NCBI RefSeq assembly: GCF_025602895.1
Contig: NW_026516378.1
Location: 1-64,000 of the forward strand
Reading direction: 5' to 3'
DNA length: 64,000 nt
Source: Polychytrium aggregatum
Lineage: Eukaryota > Chytridiomycota > Chytridiomycetes > Polychytriales
Shown here: piece by piece, positions 11,991 to 24,344 of the stretch
Layout of the letters: every line of letters starts with the position of its first letter
How positions within the stretch are numbered: position 1 is the stretch's first letter
Program-made: the position numbers and the translations under genes
Notes under the pieces: generated by a model
The model's database searches: none
What the model saw: only the letters and a program-made list of their open reading frames with translations
What the model was told of the DNA's origin: nothing

Positions 11991-14520
11991 ATGATCACAG
12001 CACCGTCTGCGCGAAGAACGTCGGCTCTTTGGAGCCGTGTGGCATCCGGCTCCATCCTGAGGGCCTCGCACCAGGCCTCCTTTGCCGATCTGTCGATTGC
12101 TGAGGTTCGCTACCTACGGATCTTGCCACACACCCTTCGTCAGTCCCCAGGCATCCTGCCGCTTCCGATTGAATGGCCCGCTCTCTGGCGTCTCCTCCAT
12201 CGAACCACCACCTGAACGCATGGACGATCTTCCTTCGATGTTTCCACATTCATATCGTCTAGGCTAGTCGACGTCTCAAGGAAAACTTGGCGACACCAGC
12301 GGATCTGGTCGAGTCTTGCCTCCAGCGAATCCGCGAAGCCAACCCACGCATCAATGCTGTATCCCAGCTCGTCGACCACAGCGCCCTCGCTTCAGCACCA
12401 AGCGATGCAAGCAGCAGAACCAGTATTCCTCGCAGTCCTCTTTTCGGCATCCCTCTTCTCGTCAAAGGCAACATCTGCGTCAAAGGGCTCGATACAACGT
12501 GCTCATCCGCCATGCTGAAGGGTGAGTCGCCGTTGGAAGCAAATCCGGCTGCATTTACCACACGGCCCATGCGCTTCGATGGGCAAAGGCGCTTAACACC
12601 TGATGGCTTTCCAGGCTTCCGTCCGCCATATGACGCAACAGTGGTCGACCTTCTGCGCAATCAAGGCGCCGTTGTGATGGGGCACACCAACATGGATGAG
12701 TTTGGAATGGGGTATGCTCTCCCGCAGCCGAATCGATTAACCGATCGGATGAGACGCTTCCAGTACGGACACTAGCTTGGGTGCGACAGGAATCGACCAC
12801 CCAGCACTACTTCCGATCATTCGAACTCACACATCCTCGGCGCGGCTCACTAGATCGGCAAATATCCATAGCGCAGATGGGCCCGTCCGCAATCCTCGCT
12901 CGCTTGGCCGAGTGCCTGGAGGGAGCTCTGGTGGAAGCGCTGCTGCTGTGGCCAGCGGGATGTGCTTTGCGTAAGTTGCCGGCGTTGGAGCTGTCGCCGC
13001 TGACAATCGCATGGCCATGGCTGATCAATGGGCCAACATGGCGACGAGCCCGATTCGATTGTGATCCCCACTTTCCATCTCTATCCTCCGTTTGGTCTCC
13101 AGGGCTTTGGGGTCCGATACCGGCGGCTCTGTCCGGCTCCCAGCAGCATACTGCGGTGTTGTTGGCTTCAAGCCCTCGTACGGCAGGATTTCGCGATGGG
13201 GACTTGTTGCATATGCAAGCTCGCTGGACACAATTGGAATCCTTACCAGAACCGTAGACGATTCGCTGGTTGTCTTTGGTAAGGGCTGGTCGTGGTGCCC
13301 AGCGATCCGCACAGCTCACATTGCTGTCTCGGCCACATTCTTACATTCCACCACGGTTTCTCTGCTGCCAGACGCGCTCGCTGTCCATGACCCCAAGGAC
13401 TCGACATCTCTGAGCTTCGCCGACCCCAATATCGACGTCGATTTTGCTGGAGGCAGTCTTCAGGGCCTCCGAATCGGAGTTCCGCAGGTAGTCGCATGGT
13501 GCTGTGGTTCGATTTGCTCCATCGCACTGCTCGCGCGGATGCATGCGAACGAACACTTGTGTTTCGACAACTGACGGCGATTTGGACGGGACTGCATCTC
13601 TATAGGAATACCACGTTCACGGCCTGGACGAGTCCATCCTTGCGAGCTGGAGTCGGGCACTCGACGCTCTCGCTGCCCGTGGGGCAACGATCGTCCCCGT
13701 GTCCCTTCCTCATACACAGCATGCCCTTGCGTCCTATTACACCATAGCGACAGCCGAGGCGTCGTCCAACCTCTCGCGCTACGACGGTCTTCGTTACGGA
13801 TCCACAACGAACTCAGGATCTGCTGATGCGCCATCCGCCCCGCCAACTGACGACGTTCTCTACGGCGACGTCCGCTCTCACGGTTTTGGGGCAGAGGTCA
13901 AGCGGCGAATAGTCCTTGGAACCTATATACTCTCTGCCGAGTAAGTCGATCCCCTGTTGGATTCGGCGGCGCTGTGCAAAACGATCAACATCATCCGATC
14001 GAACTGGGAAGGGCCCTGTTGGAGACGATGCTGACGCTTTCCTCGCTGCAGAGCCTACGACTCTTACTTTCTTCAGGCCCAGAAGGTGCGGCGATTGATT
14101 CAGCAGGACTTTGACCGGGTCTTTGCACGGCGTCATCCCCTGGTCGATCCCGCCGTCGTCCAGACGCAGGGACCATCCGACACGAATCCCAAGGTCGACG
14201 TCCTCCTGACGCCTGTATCGACCACGGTTGCTCCCGAGTTTTCCGAGTTCGGGCCGAACAAGGACCTCGATCCATCGACGCAGTTGCAAGAGTGCATGAA
14301 CGATATTCTCACTGTTCCAGCCTCGCTAGCGGGCTTGCCGGCGCTGGTTATCCCTTATGGATCCAAGGACGAGGCAGTCCCCACATCGGCCGGTACTGTT
14401 GAAAATGAGCAGATACCGATTGCTCTGCAACTGATTGGTCAATCCGGAGACGACCGACTGCTGTTCAAGATCGGCAAGGTCCTTGAAGACAGTCGTCAGT
14501 CGCCAACAGCCACAAAGTGA
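11991..14520 (+). CDS. Mitochondrial glutamyl-tRNA(Gln) amidotransferase subunit A (amidase family)
   Basis: The product belongs to the amidase-signature family and matches GatA (yeast Her2, human QRSL1). This subunit releases ammonia from glutamine so that Glu-tRNA(Gln) can be converted to Gln-tRNA(Gln) in mitochondria. The start at 11991 gives an Arg/Ser-rich, acid-poor N-terminus suited to mitochondrial import. Visible catalytic elements are the lysine in [10 protein letters not shown] (about 12445), the [16 protein letters not shown] loop (about 12915-12965) and [13 protein letters not shown] (about 13105-13145) with the nucleophilic serine. Later exons give [33 protein letters not shown] (about 13903) and PALVIPYG. 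The gene is split into roughly eight exons by short introns. The family call is strong. GatA rather than another amidase is supported by [12 protein letters not shown] and overall length. Confidence 0.87.
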
Positions 14521-14689
14521 AACGACACACCACGGCTTTGAGATCAAGGGCTGTCTGTTTCAGGGTCCCGAATACACTCATGTATAATAGGGCTATCAGC
14601 AACGCCGCCCGCATCCGAGTCGCCGCCGTGCAATGCTGGAATGCGATACGATCCACGTTTGCCCACGGGCTCTGTTGCATCCATAGCTG

Positions 14690-15606
14690 TCACGGTGTTT
14701 CGCTGCCTTCGGATATCTCTTCGTCTGACGAATATCGGTTGCTTTTGAACTTTCGTTTCAGCGCACTTGCTGATGATGGCCGTCGAGAGCGGTGGAGCCC
14801 CAGTTTCAAATGAGGAACCAGTGAGTCAGGGTATCGTTGTTGGGAGAGCACCGATGTGGTGGTACTGCTGCTGCTGTCCTTGCTCGGATAAGCTGCATAT
14901 CGTCCCAGATTCAAGAGACCTGAGGTGCAGTGCTGGGCCTAACAGACACTTACTGAGTCCATGTCTCTGCTCGTGCGATTGCATCGACGGTCGGCGTGCA
15001 GGCATCCGAGTACTGTCCAGGCTGTACATGAACAGGGTTTAGTACGAGCGGCAAGGGGGGGATCGGGCTGGGCTTGCGTTCGAGCAAGCTTACCGAGCCA
15101 TCTTGACGGGTCGCTGGGAAAAGCCCTCGATCTCCCTAACGATCTCGCTGACAGCTTTCCGCTTCCAGGTGCTCCGGGTTGGTGGGGACAGCGAATCGTT
15201 GTTGCTGCTGCTGCTGCTGTCGCCGATTTGTGTGGAGGCATCCGCCATAGTTGGCCGACGACAGGGCCCGGTGCCGCTGAGCTGCAGATGGCAGCGACAC
15301 AGCATTGCGGGCTCGGCTGGGGGATCGTCGGGGCCGGCCCACATTCTCGACCAGATCTGGTGAGGCACAAAACTGGTTGGGTCAGCCAGGACGAGCGGGC
15401 CATGAGGGACATCGGCGGTACAGGCTGGTCCGATGCATGGACAAGACACGAATGAAATAGCCATATTGATGCAGCCATCTGTGGCTGCGTCGATATGAGG
15501 GTACCTTGCCGAGCCAGCCCTCCTGCCGTGCAGGCGGGTCGGTCGCTGTTGGAATCGGAACGATAGGATGCCGCCATAGCGGAGCTTGCTCGTGATTGTC
15601 CGTCAT
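14690..15606 (-). CDS. Small hypothetical protein, unknown function
   Basis: A tentative four-exon model reads from an ATG at 15606 (MTDNHEQAPLWRHPIVPIP) through an exon near 15370-15095, which contains a poly-Ser/Asn stretch and the basic segment KRKAVSEIVREIEGFSQRPV, then a short exon near 15020-14945 (PGQYSDACTPTVDAIARAE) with a good GTAAGTG donor, and a last exon ending at 14690 (RRPSSASALKRKFKSNRYSS, then acidic residues). The Lys/Arg clusters could be nuclear localisation signals. I recognise no family. It lies convergent to GatA, 169 bases away. The model rests on splice consensus and composition and could be wrong in detail. Confidence 0.4.
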
Positions 15607-16016
15607 TTGGACAGAAGCATGTCGTCTGGGGTCGCAGCAAGAGGGCGGGCTGATACGTGAGCGGCCCGGACGGCTATCGACGCTGGAGACGTATGTCGAT
15701 GCAGACTTTGCTGGATGTGCGAGATCAGACGCACCCTGGGACGAAGGTGGAAATCGAGCGCCAGCGGGTTTGGCCCTCGTTTTGGCCCAGTGACCCGCAT
15801 CGGCGACTCCTCAACATCCCCAGCCCGGCTCTCCAGCTCGCTGGTGCTGGTGCTGGCATTTCTGGGATGCAAGCGCACCATCGGCTCCGGAGGATGACAG
15901 ATGTATGTTTCATTTTCGAAGCCTGTAGAAACAGTTGTAGCCACACGGCCGTCCCGCACCCCACTCCATTCTGGCTCCAACAGAAACGCATGTCGTGTCC
16001 GGATCGTTCACGGCAT
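15607..16016. other. Intergenic region between two minus-strand genes
   Basis: About 410 bases lie downstream of the Abi-like stop codon and upstream of the small unknown gene. A minus-strand open frame crosses it, but it has no recognisable domain and I treat it as noncoding. It should hold the terminator of the Abi-like gene and the promoter of the small gene. Confidence 0.35.
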
Positions 16017-19000
16017 CTAGAGCAGCTGGATGAACGATTGCGGAAAGATTCCTGCCGCCGTTCCGTCCTCGGTTTCGCCATAGGTCCACCCCTTTCCGTA
16101 GTCGTGGATGAGCACACGGTAGTTAGCGCCCTGGATGAGCTTGAGCTGTCCCTCGCCGGCTGGCGTATAATCAGCGAGTGCACGAGCAAACACTTTGACG
16201 GGAGCTGTTGATGCGCATGTTCCAGGGGAGGAGTTTGGGTTGGGTTGGGCCAAAGTAAGTCACACTGCCTTGTTGGATCCGCGGCAGACATGTTTGACAT
16301 GCAAAGGCCCGAGCAATCCATGCAACTTACGCGGAGGAGGAGGGGTATCCGGAATCGGAGGGAGCGTTGGAGCTTGGCCCGGAACCGGCGGCGGGGTACC
16401 TTCCGAGGCAACCGGGCCAGTGCTAGCGGAACTAAGGCGGTTCATGCTGCTGGTGCTGGGGCTCTTGGCCGGAGTCCTCACAGGGCTGGGGGCGGTCGAG
16501 CTTCGAGCTGGGCTGAGACCCGGTCCCTTGAGCTTCGGCACAGAGCCGGTCTGGCCCTGAGCCTGTGCCTGGGATTTGGCCAGCTCCAGCTTCTCTTTGA
16601 AGGACAGTGGAGCTGAGCGCAGAGGACCGGTGGAAAGCAGGCGCGAGCAGAGACATCAGCCGCAGGAAGTGATTTTGATGTGTCTGCCTAAACGCCCTCG
16701 ATGCCATGGAAAGTGAGACCACTTACCGGCCACAGCCGCCGCCTCGGATTTCGCAGGCGAGGGCAAACTCGGGCTTGATGGGCTGGCGATGCCTGTGCAG
16801 GACACTTTGGTAGTCAGATGTGGCATGGGCAAAGTAAAAGATGCTGCATGTCGGGGCTGTCCGATACTCACCCTCCTTTCTTGCGCTGAGCTTTGCCTTG
16901 AGCGCTGACTGAAAGTCCATGGCGGGCGCCGGCTCGGGCTTTGAAGGCGAAGCAGCGGCAGGGGAAGGTGTCTCTGAATCGGCCTCTGGTACGTCGTCGG
17001 GAATGGAGTGGGCAGTGTCAGCCACAAGAGAGTGCCCCGCCTCGCTGAATATCCTTCGGTGAGGGGACGATGATGCACATGCACCACGACTTACTCTCGG
17101 CTCGCTTCTTGAGTTTGAGCTTGAGCTGATCTTGGAACGATAGACCTGCGCCCTCATCTTCGGAAGGAGGTGCCTTCGCAGCTGCCGGACTGGGTGCGCT
17201 CTTTGCAGGCTCTGCTGACCACACCAGAGTCAGGAGCACAGTCAGACTCGGAACACCAATGGCCAATTCTCCCAATAGCAGGCAATCACGAGTGAGGGCT
17301 CAAGCTATATCCCACCCTCGATTTCGATTTTCTTCTCAGATCGCTTCTTGGCGGCCATGAGAAGCTGCTCCTGGAGTGTGATTCCTCCGCCGCCAGCAGC
17401 TGCAGAGCTGGGTGGAGGCGGAGCGGCACCAACATCGACCCTCGAGCCTGTACAGATCATCAAATGTCAGAGGGCAAGATCAACCAAACTTTGGGCACGG
17501 ACGGCCAACTGACCTTCTTTCTTTTTCTTCAAAGCGTTCTGAAGCTGTGAATTGAGAGACGATCCGCCCTGATCGCCGTCTGAGCAAGCGAAATCTATCA
17601 GTCACATGTGAAGCAGACTGGAGAGAGCCGTCTCTCCTATCGTTGGCTCAGCGACTTGTACCTTCGCCCGGAGGAGCTGGAGGAGTCGATGTCGCTGCGT
17701 TAGTATATATTCGGCATTGGGCGGTCCTGCGTACTAGTCACCACAAGATGGGCCTACCAGCGCTGCCAAGTAAAGGTGGTGGTGGTGGTGGCGGGCCTGT
17801 CCAGTGGAATTACTAACAGGCATCGGCATGGCTACGGATATCCAGAAGCGCAGTGCACAAGACCAGACTGCAGATACGACCCACATCGACCTACCGCCAG
17901 ACAGGGCGCGGGACAAAGGCGGCGGAGGCGGCGGGACTGGTATAAGCGGGTATATGTTGACTTGTATCAGTAAAGCGATGGTCTGACAAGACAGTATGTC
18001 TCGGCATTGAGTGATGTCACGGTCGTCGGCGGACATGCATGTGTACTGATATGAGGCAACCAGAGTAGCCAAGGGGTTAGTCGGCAAATTGACGGCTGTT
18101 CCTTACCGCCTCCTGACACAGCGGGCCCTGGTGGAGGCGGTGGTGGGGGTCCTGCATATCCGTGATGCGAATACAAGAGAGTTAGTTCGCCGGTCTCGAT
18201 CGAGGAGTGACTCGGATGCACCAGCGGATACGAGTCTGAGGTATGGTCGCACCAGAGCCTGTCTTTGGGGCTAGTGGAGGAATCGGTGGAGGAGGCGGCC
18301 CTGCAGCTGGGGCTTTTGCTTGACCAGCGGATATGGTCGGAGGCGCAGGGGGTGGGGCCGGGGCCGACTTTGCTGCAGGAGCGAGAGGGGGTGGCGGAGG
18401 CGCAGCCTTGCTTGGGCCAGGGGGAGCGGCTGGCGGGGCTGGTGGTGGGGCCGGGGCCGAGCTCGATGGCGGTGGTGGAGGCGGTGGAACCGATGCGGGT
18501 GCTGGTGCTGATGCTGTTCCTGTTGTTGGAGACCTTGGCGCCATAGCAGCAAGAGGAGGAGGAGGAGGGGGAGGTGCTGAGGGTCCAGCGGAAGGAGGTG
18601 CCGGGGAGACCGACAGAGGCGATGCGGCTGGAGGCAGTGCCGGTGGCGGAGGAGCAGCGACAGGAGCAGGTGGAGCAGGTGGAGCAGGAGCACCGACACT
18701 TGTGCCAGCCGACGGGAGAGGAGGTGGAGGGGGCGTAGCTGCAGGAGCAGGGAAAGCTTGTGCTTGCAGAGGCGACGATACCGCTGCAGAGGAATGAATG
18801 TGGGCCATTAGCAGCGGTTTTACGACGAGGAGACAGATCGATGGTGATGAGAATACGATCGGCAGACGTTGTGCGTGATGTGCAATTAAGATACCTGGAC
18901 CGGTAACACTCGGCGACCGAGAGGCCCACGGGGCTGTGGGAGAAACGCTGGATCGAGTTGATGATGCTTGAAGCGTGCCGGGCGGCTGAAAGGACGAGCC

Positions 19001-20179
19001 TTCTGTCGCCAGTGGCGACGAGATAATCAGCGGTGTTTCAGGCACGAAGCCTGCAGATGGGATGCAGTCGCAGCAAAGGGGGCAGTCAGTCAATTACACT
19101 TCAACCCCAACGACGCGGCTGCGGCGGGGAAGGAATCTCGATAGTGCATCGCTCTCGCAATTACCAGAAGATGCCGCTTGGGCGATGGGCATCGGATCGG
19201 CCAGGTTGCTCATCAATAAATCGATCCAGCCGGTGTTGGAGATGGCGACAGAGCTCGGCACTCCGTCCCGAATATGCGGACGAGAAGCATCGGCTGCGTT
19301 GCCAAACGCATCGTCACGAGCGGGACCAAAGTGGTGCGGCCGCAGCATTGCGCTGAGAGGGGCGGTCCCGCCACTGCCAAAGGAGGACCGTCGAGCTCCA
19401 GGAGAACTCTGTTGGGCCCACGGATGGGGCGTGCCGTCTCTCGGCGCTGATTCCTCTGTTGCCGAAGCGATGGGGCTGAGACACTCAAGGTCGGTGCGCA
19501 AGTTCGGGGGCTGGAAAGCGTATGGGAAAGTATCTAACGCAGCCGAGGTGGAGCGGTCGAGGCCCCAGCACGAAGGGATGCGTGAGTGCGTGGGATAACG
19601 GCGTGAGAACTGAGTTGCAGAAATGGCGACAGGGACGAACATTCGCCTGCAATAGAGCCAACCTTACCGTTTCGACCCAAGACTCTCTTCCTGTCCGCGA
19701 GCTTGGGTTCGGAGGGCTGACTTTTGGAAAAAATCTGCTGGTGTGCCAACAGATCCAGCTCGGTCTCGAATCGCTGGAGTAGCCACAATCAGTGGGCGAA
19801 TCGGCCGGATGATCAAGCGTTGCGGATTGCAATGCTGGCGACACTGATGTGCCGCGTTCAGTTGGCTCACCTTGCTCACGAGGTTTGCACCCTTGCTGAT
19901 GCGATCGATGGCCTTGCTCTGCCGATCCATGGCCTGCTGGAGGGCCAGCGTGGACGCATCGAGCCGCTTGGCAATGTCGAGCAGGATCTGTTCGGCCTGG
20001 GAGCGGGCGCGACCAAATACTTCGACATATTTGTCACGGTCCGAACGAATGGCGGCGTAGTTGGCCTCGCATTCAGCGGCGACGGCCTTCAGCTGGTCAT
20101 GAAAGCCAAGGAATGGGGTCGCGGCTTCTGCAGAAGACGCAAGCTGGGTCTCTGTCGATGGTGCTTCGGTGGTGTCCAT
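16017..20179 (-). CDS. Abi-like scaffold: coiled-coil N-terminus, polyproline, five basic repeats, C-terminal SH3
   Basis: The start at 20179 opens a helical segment (ECEANYAAIRSDRDKYVEVF ... LALQQAMDRQSKAIDRISKG), continued in an exon near 19776-19670 (RFETELDLLAHQQIFSKSQ). This resembles the N-terminal helix of Abi, a subunit of the SCAR/WAVE actin regulator. A Ser/Pro-rich exon (about 19600-19095) and a large polyproline exon (about 18785-18260) follow. Five short exons or exon ends then each carry a related motif: SSLNSQLQNALKKKKEG, ITLQEQLLMAAKKRSEKK, LSFQDQLKLKLKKRAES, MDFQSALKAKLSARKEG and LSFKEKLELAKSQAQA. The last exon (about 16225-16017) encodes an SH3 domain (ALADYTPAGEGQLKL, GKGWTYGE, GIFPQSFIQLL). 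SH3 and polyproline are certain. The Abi assignment is moderate and rests on the N-terminus plus overall layout. The basic repeats recall G-actin-binding WH2-type motifs. Other SH3 scaffolds remain possible. Confidence 0.65.
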
Positions 20180-20674
20180 GGCGATGGTCCAGGCTCAGAG
20201 ACGCGATGGCCAAGTATTCGAGTCGTAATGGCGGCTGCTTCGTGCCAGGGGCGGGCGAGAGATGAGCAAAGCGAGAGTGATGGCTGGAAAAGGTCGGGAG
20301 GGAGGGAAAAGCGGGCGCCCCAATCACGACAGCGGATCAGTGCAATGTATCGAGAGAGCCGAAGCAGACAATGCGTGGATGACGTATGTTGGGCTGATTT
20401 CATGACCACAACCAGAGGAAGCTGGCTCGCTTGATGGGTCGTAGCAACCCATTCTCGACGAGCATTGTTTCCAGCGAAGATGCTCTTTGCCCGCAGTTGT
20501 AAGGACGTTGCCTTCTCACACCATCGAATATTCAAAGTGGAACCGGCTGTCCCATTTGCCTGTGTCCAGCGCGATGGATCCCACGGCACTCGCCAATATC
20601 AAATCATAGATTTATGTCAACGCAAAGTACCGAGCAGATGCCTTGCGGCACATTCCAGTGACTCGACAAGGCAC
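20180..20674. other. Intergenic region, probable promoter of the Abi-like gene
   Basis: About 495 bases lie between the start of the Abi-like gene and the stop codon of the upstream coiled-coil gene on the same strand. No domain-bearing open frame, RNA gene or repeat is visible. Confidence 0.35.
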
Positions 20675-23600
20675 TCAGCCTTGGTCAGCTTCCCCGCTCG
20701 CTCTTGTCCCCGATGCCGCCACAGTAGAAGCTCCCTCGGCTGTCCCAGCAGACTCTTTGATCTTCTTGGCCACCCATAGATCATACTCGAGCTGCACCTT
20801 GGCGGCTCGAATCTGGGTGTCATCCATGATTGACTGCGCGGAGACATTGGCGTCGTCTTTCTGCAGGGGGCGAGGCTTGCGGGGATTGATCTTTGATTTG
20901 TTCTTGGAAACTGCCGTAGATTCAGCACCCTTGGCTTGCGCGATTGCCCTATTGTCACTCTGCTCCTTTGGAATCTTTGGCTTTCCTTGCTCGACCGATT
21001 TGTCTGGCTCGATATTTCGAATGGACTCAGCTACATCATCACCAGGCTCGGCGCTGTTTTTGGGGCACGGCTCAGGCACGGACAGATCCAGTTTCGAATC
21101 AACCAGCGGACCGACGTCGGGGTGGGCAGCGGCTATGGCTGCCGAGACGCTCTTGTCTTCATGCTTTGGTGGATTACTTGGCTTTTGAGTGCCATTTCGC
21201 ATAACTGTACCCTCGCTTGCTTTGCGTCGTTGTATCAAGCTCGTCCGCGATCCTCTTGTCTGATGAGATGGAGATACTTTGGACTGTCGGGGCGAATCCT
21301 TAGGGAGCTGACCAAACGATCTTTGGCGTTTTGATGGTCTGGCAGCCGTCTTCCCAGCCGATCTTGGCTTGTCTGGCCGGAAATCAGGATCGGTTTCTGT
21401 CGACTTGGTCATCAGAATAGCTGGGTCATCTCCCTTGGACCCCGGCTTCGATGCCCGCTGGTCTTTGGATGTGGCCGCGAGGCTTTGGTCTGGGAGCACG
21501 GGCGGACGGCTCGCGGGCTGGAAGCTCTCTAAACCCGCCTGACTTTGAGACTGTACGAGTGAGTTCTTGTGTGCTAGTGAAACCGGGATCAGCGAAGTGG
21601 TCGACCCCGATAGCCGCAGAATCTTGGATGATGAGTGGCTGAGCGGAAGCGGGCCTGGCAGATGGCTTGTTGATGTGGATTTGGAAAGGCTCACTCTGGA
21701 CGAGCTCTTGCCTATCAGGAGGGGGATTTCGGATGGCCTACGGCTGGCGAGCAAGACACTGCGGCGCAGAACATTGTGAACGGGGAGCTCCTGGCCAAGC
21801 CGAGCCAGCGCCGGATGCACTTGATGTGATTGCAGCGGGGCAGACCGCCTACCTTGCATCTTGCATGCCTGCCACAGCATCAAGCTTCCCGAATGCATCG
21901 GTGTCAGCCGGCTCGGAGCTTGAGGGGAGACAATGGGTACTGAATTACAATCGCGGAGACCAGTCCCAGCAGGCAGTATCAAACGCCCAACAAGAGACCC
22001 AGGCGTCAAGGTCGACCCAAAGCCTCGCTTCCAGATGGCAAGCAGATCAGCAACCAAATGCCGACTCTCGCCTTGGCGCACTGCATGGCACCCGCCGACA
22101 CGGATCAAAGTACCGACTCACCATCGCGACTGAGACAGCGATAAACTCGACAGCGATGAAGCACCAGCTGGTTGTTGAGTATTCCCCCCATCGTAGTTCT
22201 TCAGAGGCTCATTGTCAATAGCGGCAAGTCTGTGTTCGGACATGTTCTCCAAAGACACCCATCCGTTCTGTGCCGCGGCTTCGAGCGATTTCTTTGCCGC
22301 AGGTTTGCCCTTGAAGCGATCAAAAGGTGCGCCCAGAGCCAGATGCTGAAACTGGAGCCGTGAGTCCTCCAGCTCCCGCAGCAGTTTCTTGCGCTCTCGG
22401 TTCTCTTTCTCGAGCTGGCCCATGGATTGCTCTAGCTGATACGCCAGCTGTCTTTTCTCCTCCTCGATATCCCGGACTTTGTTTTTCCACAGCAGCGCAT
22501 CATTGACCTTGAGCCCAAATTTGGCGTCATCGTTTGCGACCTGCTTCGTCAACGACAACGAATCTGGATGAATTTAGCGAAGCATCGTCAGTAACACTGG
22601 CACTCTGCATCGGGGAGGCCGAGTATGGGCATGTTTGATGAGAAAGACCGAGAGCCCATGTGTACGGCCAAAGCAAGGACGAAAGCAACGACGCTGTGAT
22701 TGTGGAGCAGCAGCACAAGCGTCTGATGCAATCCAGACTGTCAGGATCACCGACGTTCTTGCTCGAGCTTCTTGATCTTGGAGATAAGCTCGGAGTTCTG
22801 GTCGTGCAGAAGCTTGTACTTTTCCCGCTCGAGTTCGAGTTTTTTGTTGAACTGGTATCGCAAATGCAGATTGGCCTATAACAGAGACGGTTCGGAAACG
22901 ATGGAGAGCAGCGATAGAGCACACGGATGAACATGTGGTGAATCCGTCGTCCGAGTTCGTGTGCGAACTCTGCAACCTGCTCGATCGGCTATTCGTTGCC
23001 TCACTCTACATCCCATCGAGCCGCAACTACAGCATCCGAGTTGCTGTAATACCAGCACTGGTTTACCTCGAGGCTTGTTGGCACTGTGTTGGTGGCTTTT
23101 GGAATGGCTTTGGACCGCTCAATCTCCCTCTCGATGCGCTTCTGGAGTTGGGCAACAAGGTTCTTGAGCCCCTTGTTCTCTGTTTCGAGCTTCTCGATCT
23201 CCTGCCGATGGCCTGCGACTTGTCGAGTCAGGCTCTCGACTTGCTGCTCTTCAGCACGCTTGGAGTTTGCGTCGAGGTCATCCTCCTCGACCGAAAGCCG
23301 CTTGAGTCGATCGATGCGCTCCCGGAGGAGTATGTTCTCGTTCTCAATGGCTTCCAGCGTCGGCGTCGATGGTGCTTCTGGAGAATCCGGCTCGGTGCCC
23401 ATTGCTGTACCGCTAGTGGGCGGCACATTGCCCACGAGGCCACTGCCCTCGCTCCGATTCGATGTATGTGGCCCGGTCGCATTTGATATAGGTGACTCGC
23501 GCCCGGAGGCTTTTGATGATGGTCGCTGCGAAAGGGACAGAGACTGGTTGTCGGGGGAGTTGCCTGCTCGAGCTGGGTCGGGCCCTGGTTTGCTCGACTG

Positions 23601-24344
23601 CATTGTGCCGCCCAACATCAACGGTGGTATCTGCTGCCCAACATCCCCTGTTCTTGCTGTTGTGGACTGCATCGTCAGCTGCGACTGATGCTGGTCGCTC
23701 GCATGATTTGCCCGTTCGCCACGACGACCGTCGAGCCTTTCGAGCTGCTGCGACGGAGGAGGGCCACCGATGCCCAATACTCGAAACGGCGGTCGTGCTG
23801 CGGCCTTAGCCTGGAGATAGCAAGGAGGTGGGTTGGCATCGAATACACTGGTCCTCATGCTGTGCTGACAACTTACACGGTTTGAAAGTTGCTCATGATT
23901 CCTTGTGGCTTCTGCCGATCCAGAATGACAATCGTGAGCCCACAAACGGAAACGGCCATCGGAAAACGAATACTGCATGGGCTGTCGGCCGGTGCTGCTG
24001 TGCTTTCCCATGCAAGGATGTGAGAGTGATCGCTCGGCGAGAATGCATTGGACATTGACAAGGCCCCCAAGAGAGTGGGTTTATGGTCAAACTGTCTTAC
24101 CCCGTCCATCTGCCGCCGTCGGCTGAGCATTCGCATTGGCGGTGCTGTCCAGTACCAAGTCGCCGGCGTGGATATTGCATCGAGCGGCCTCACTGTCTCC
24201 GGGAGGCCGAGTTGATGGTCCTGTTGTCGAGCATCGCTTATGCGAGCCTGAATCTGGCGCTATTGGCTCGGTCAGCACGGTGTGAGAATCGTGCCCGATG
24301 GTGGTGCTGGGCCGCTTGGCGAGTCCGCTGAGGTTGGAAGACAT
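20675..24344 (-). CDS. Large coiled-coil protein, unrecognised family
   Basis: The proposed start at 24344 (MSSNLSGLAKRPSTTIG) is followed by a good donor (GTAAGACAG) near 24106. A long exon from about 23815 to 23068 is Ser/Pro-rich and then becomes coiled coil (IENENILLRERIDRLKRLS; EIEKLETENKGLKNLVAQLQ). The coil continues in exons near 22875-22756 (LHLRYQFNKKLELEREKYKL) and 22560-22125 (KVRDIEEEKRQLAYQLEQSM). The final exon (about 21930-20675) is low-complexity and highly charged, ending with a short conserved-looking helix, QIRAAKVQLEYDLWVAKKIK. Heptad-like Leu spacing supports a dimeric rod. The gene is head to head with the lebercilin homologue, which would fit a cytoskeletal or ciliary role, but that is inference. 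No catalytic motif is seen. Confidence 0.6.

Noticed and set aside
18271-18699. Leu/His-rich minus-strand frame and Gly-rich plus-strand frame over the polyproline exon
   Set aside because: Both are frame shadows of the proline-rich exon of the Abi-like gene.
18182-19093. Formin FH1 region
   Set aside because: The polyproline resembles FH1, but no FH2 domain follows; instead there are short basic motifs and an SH3 domain.
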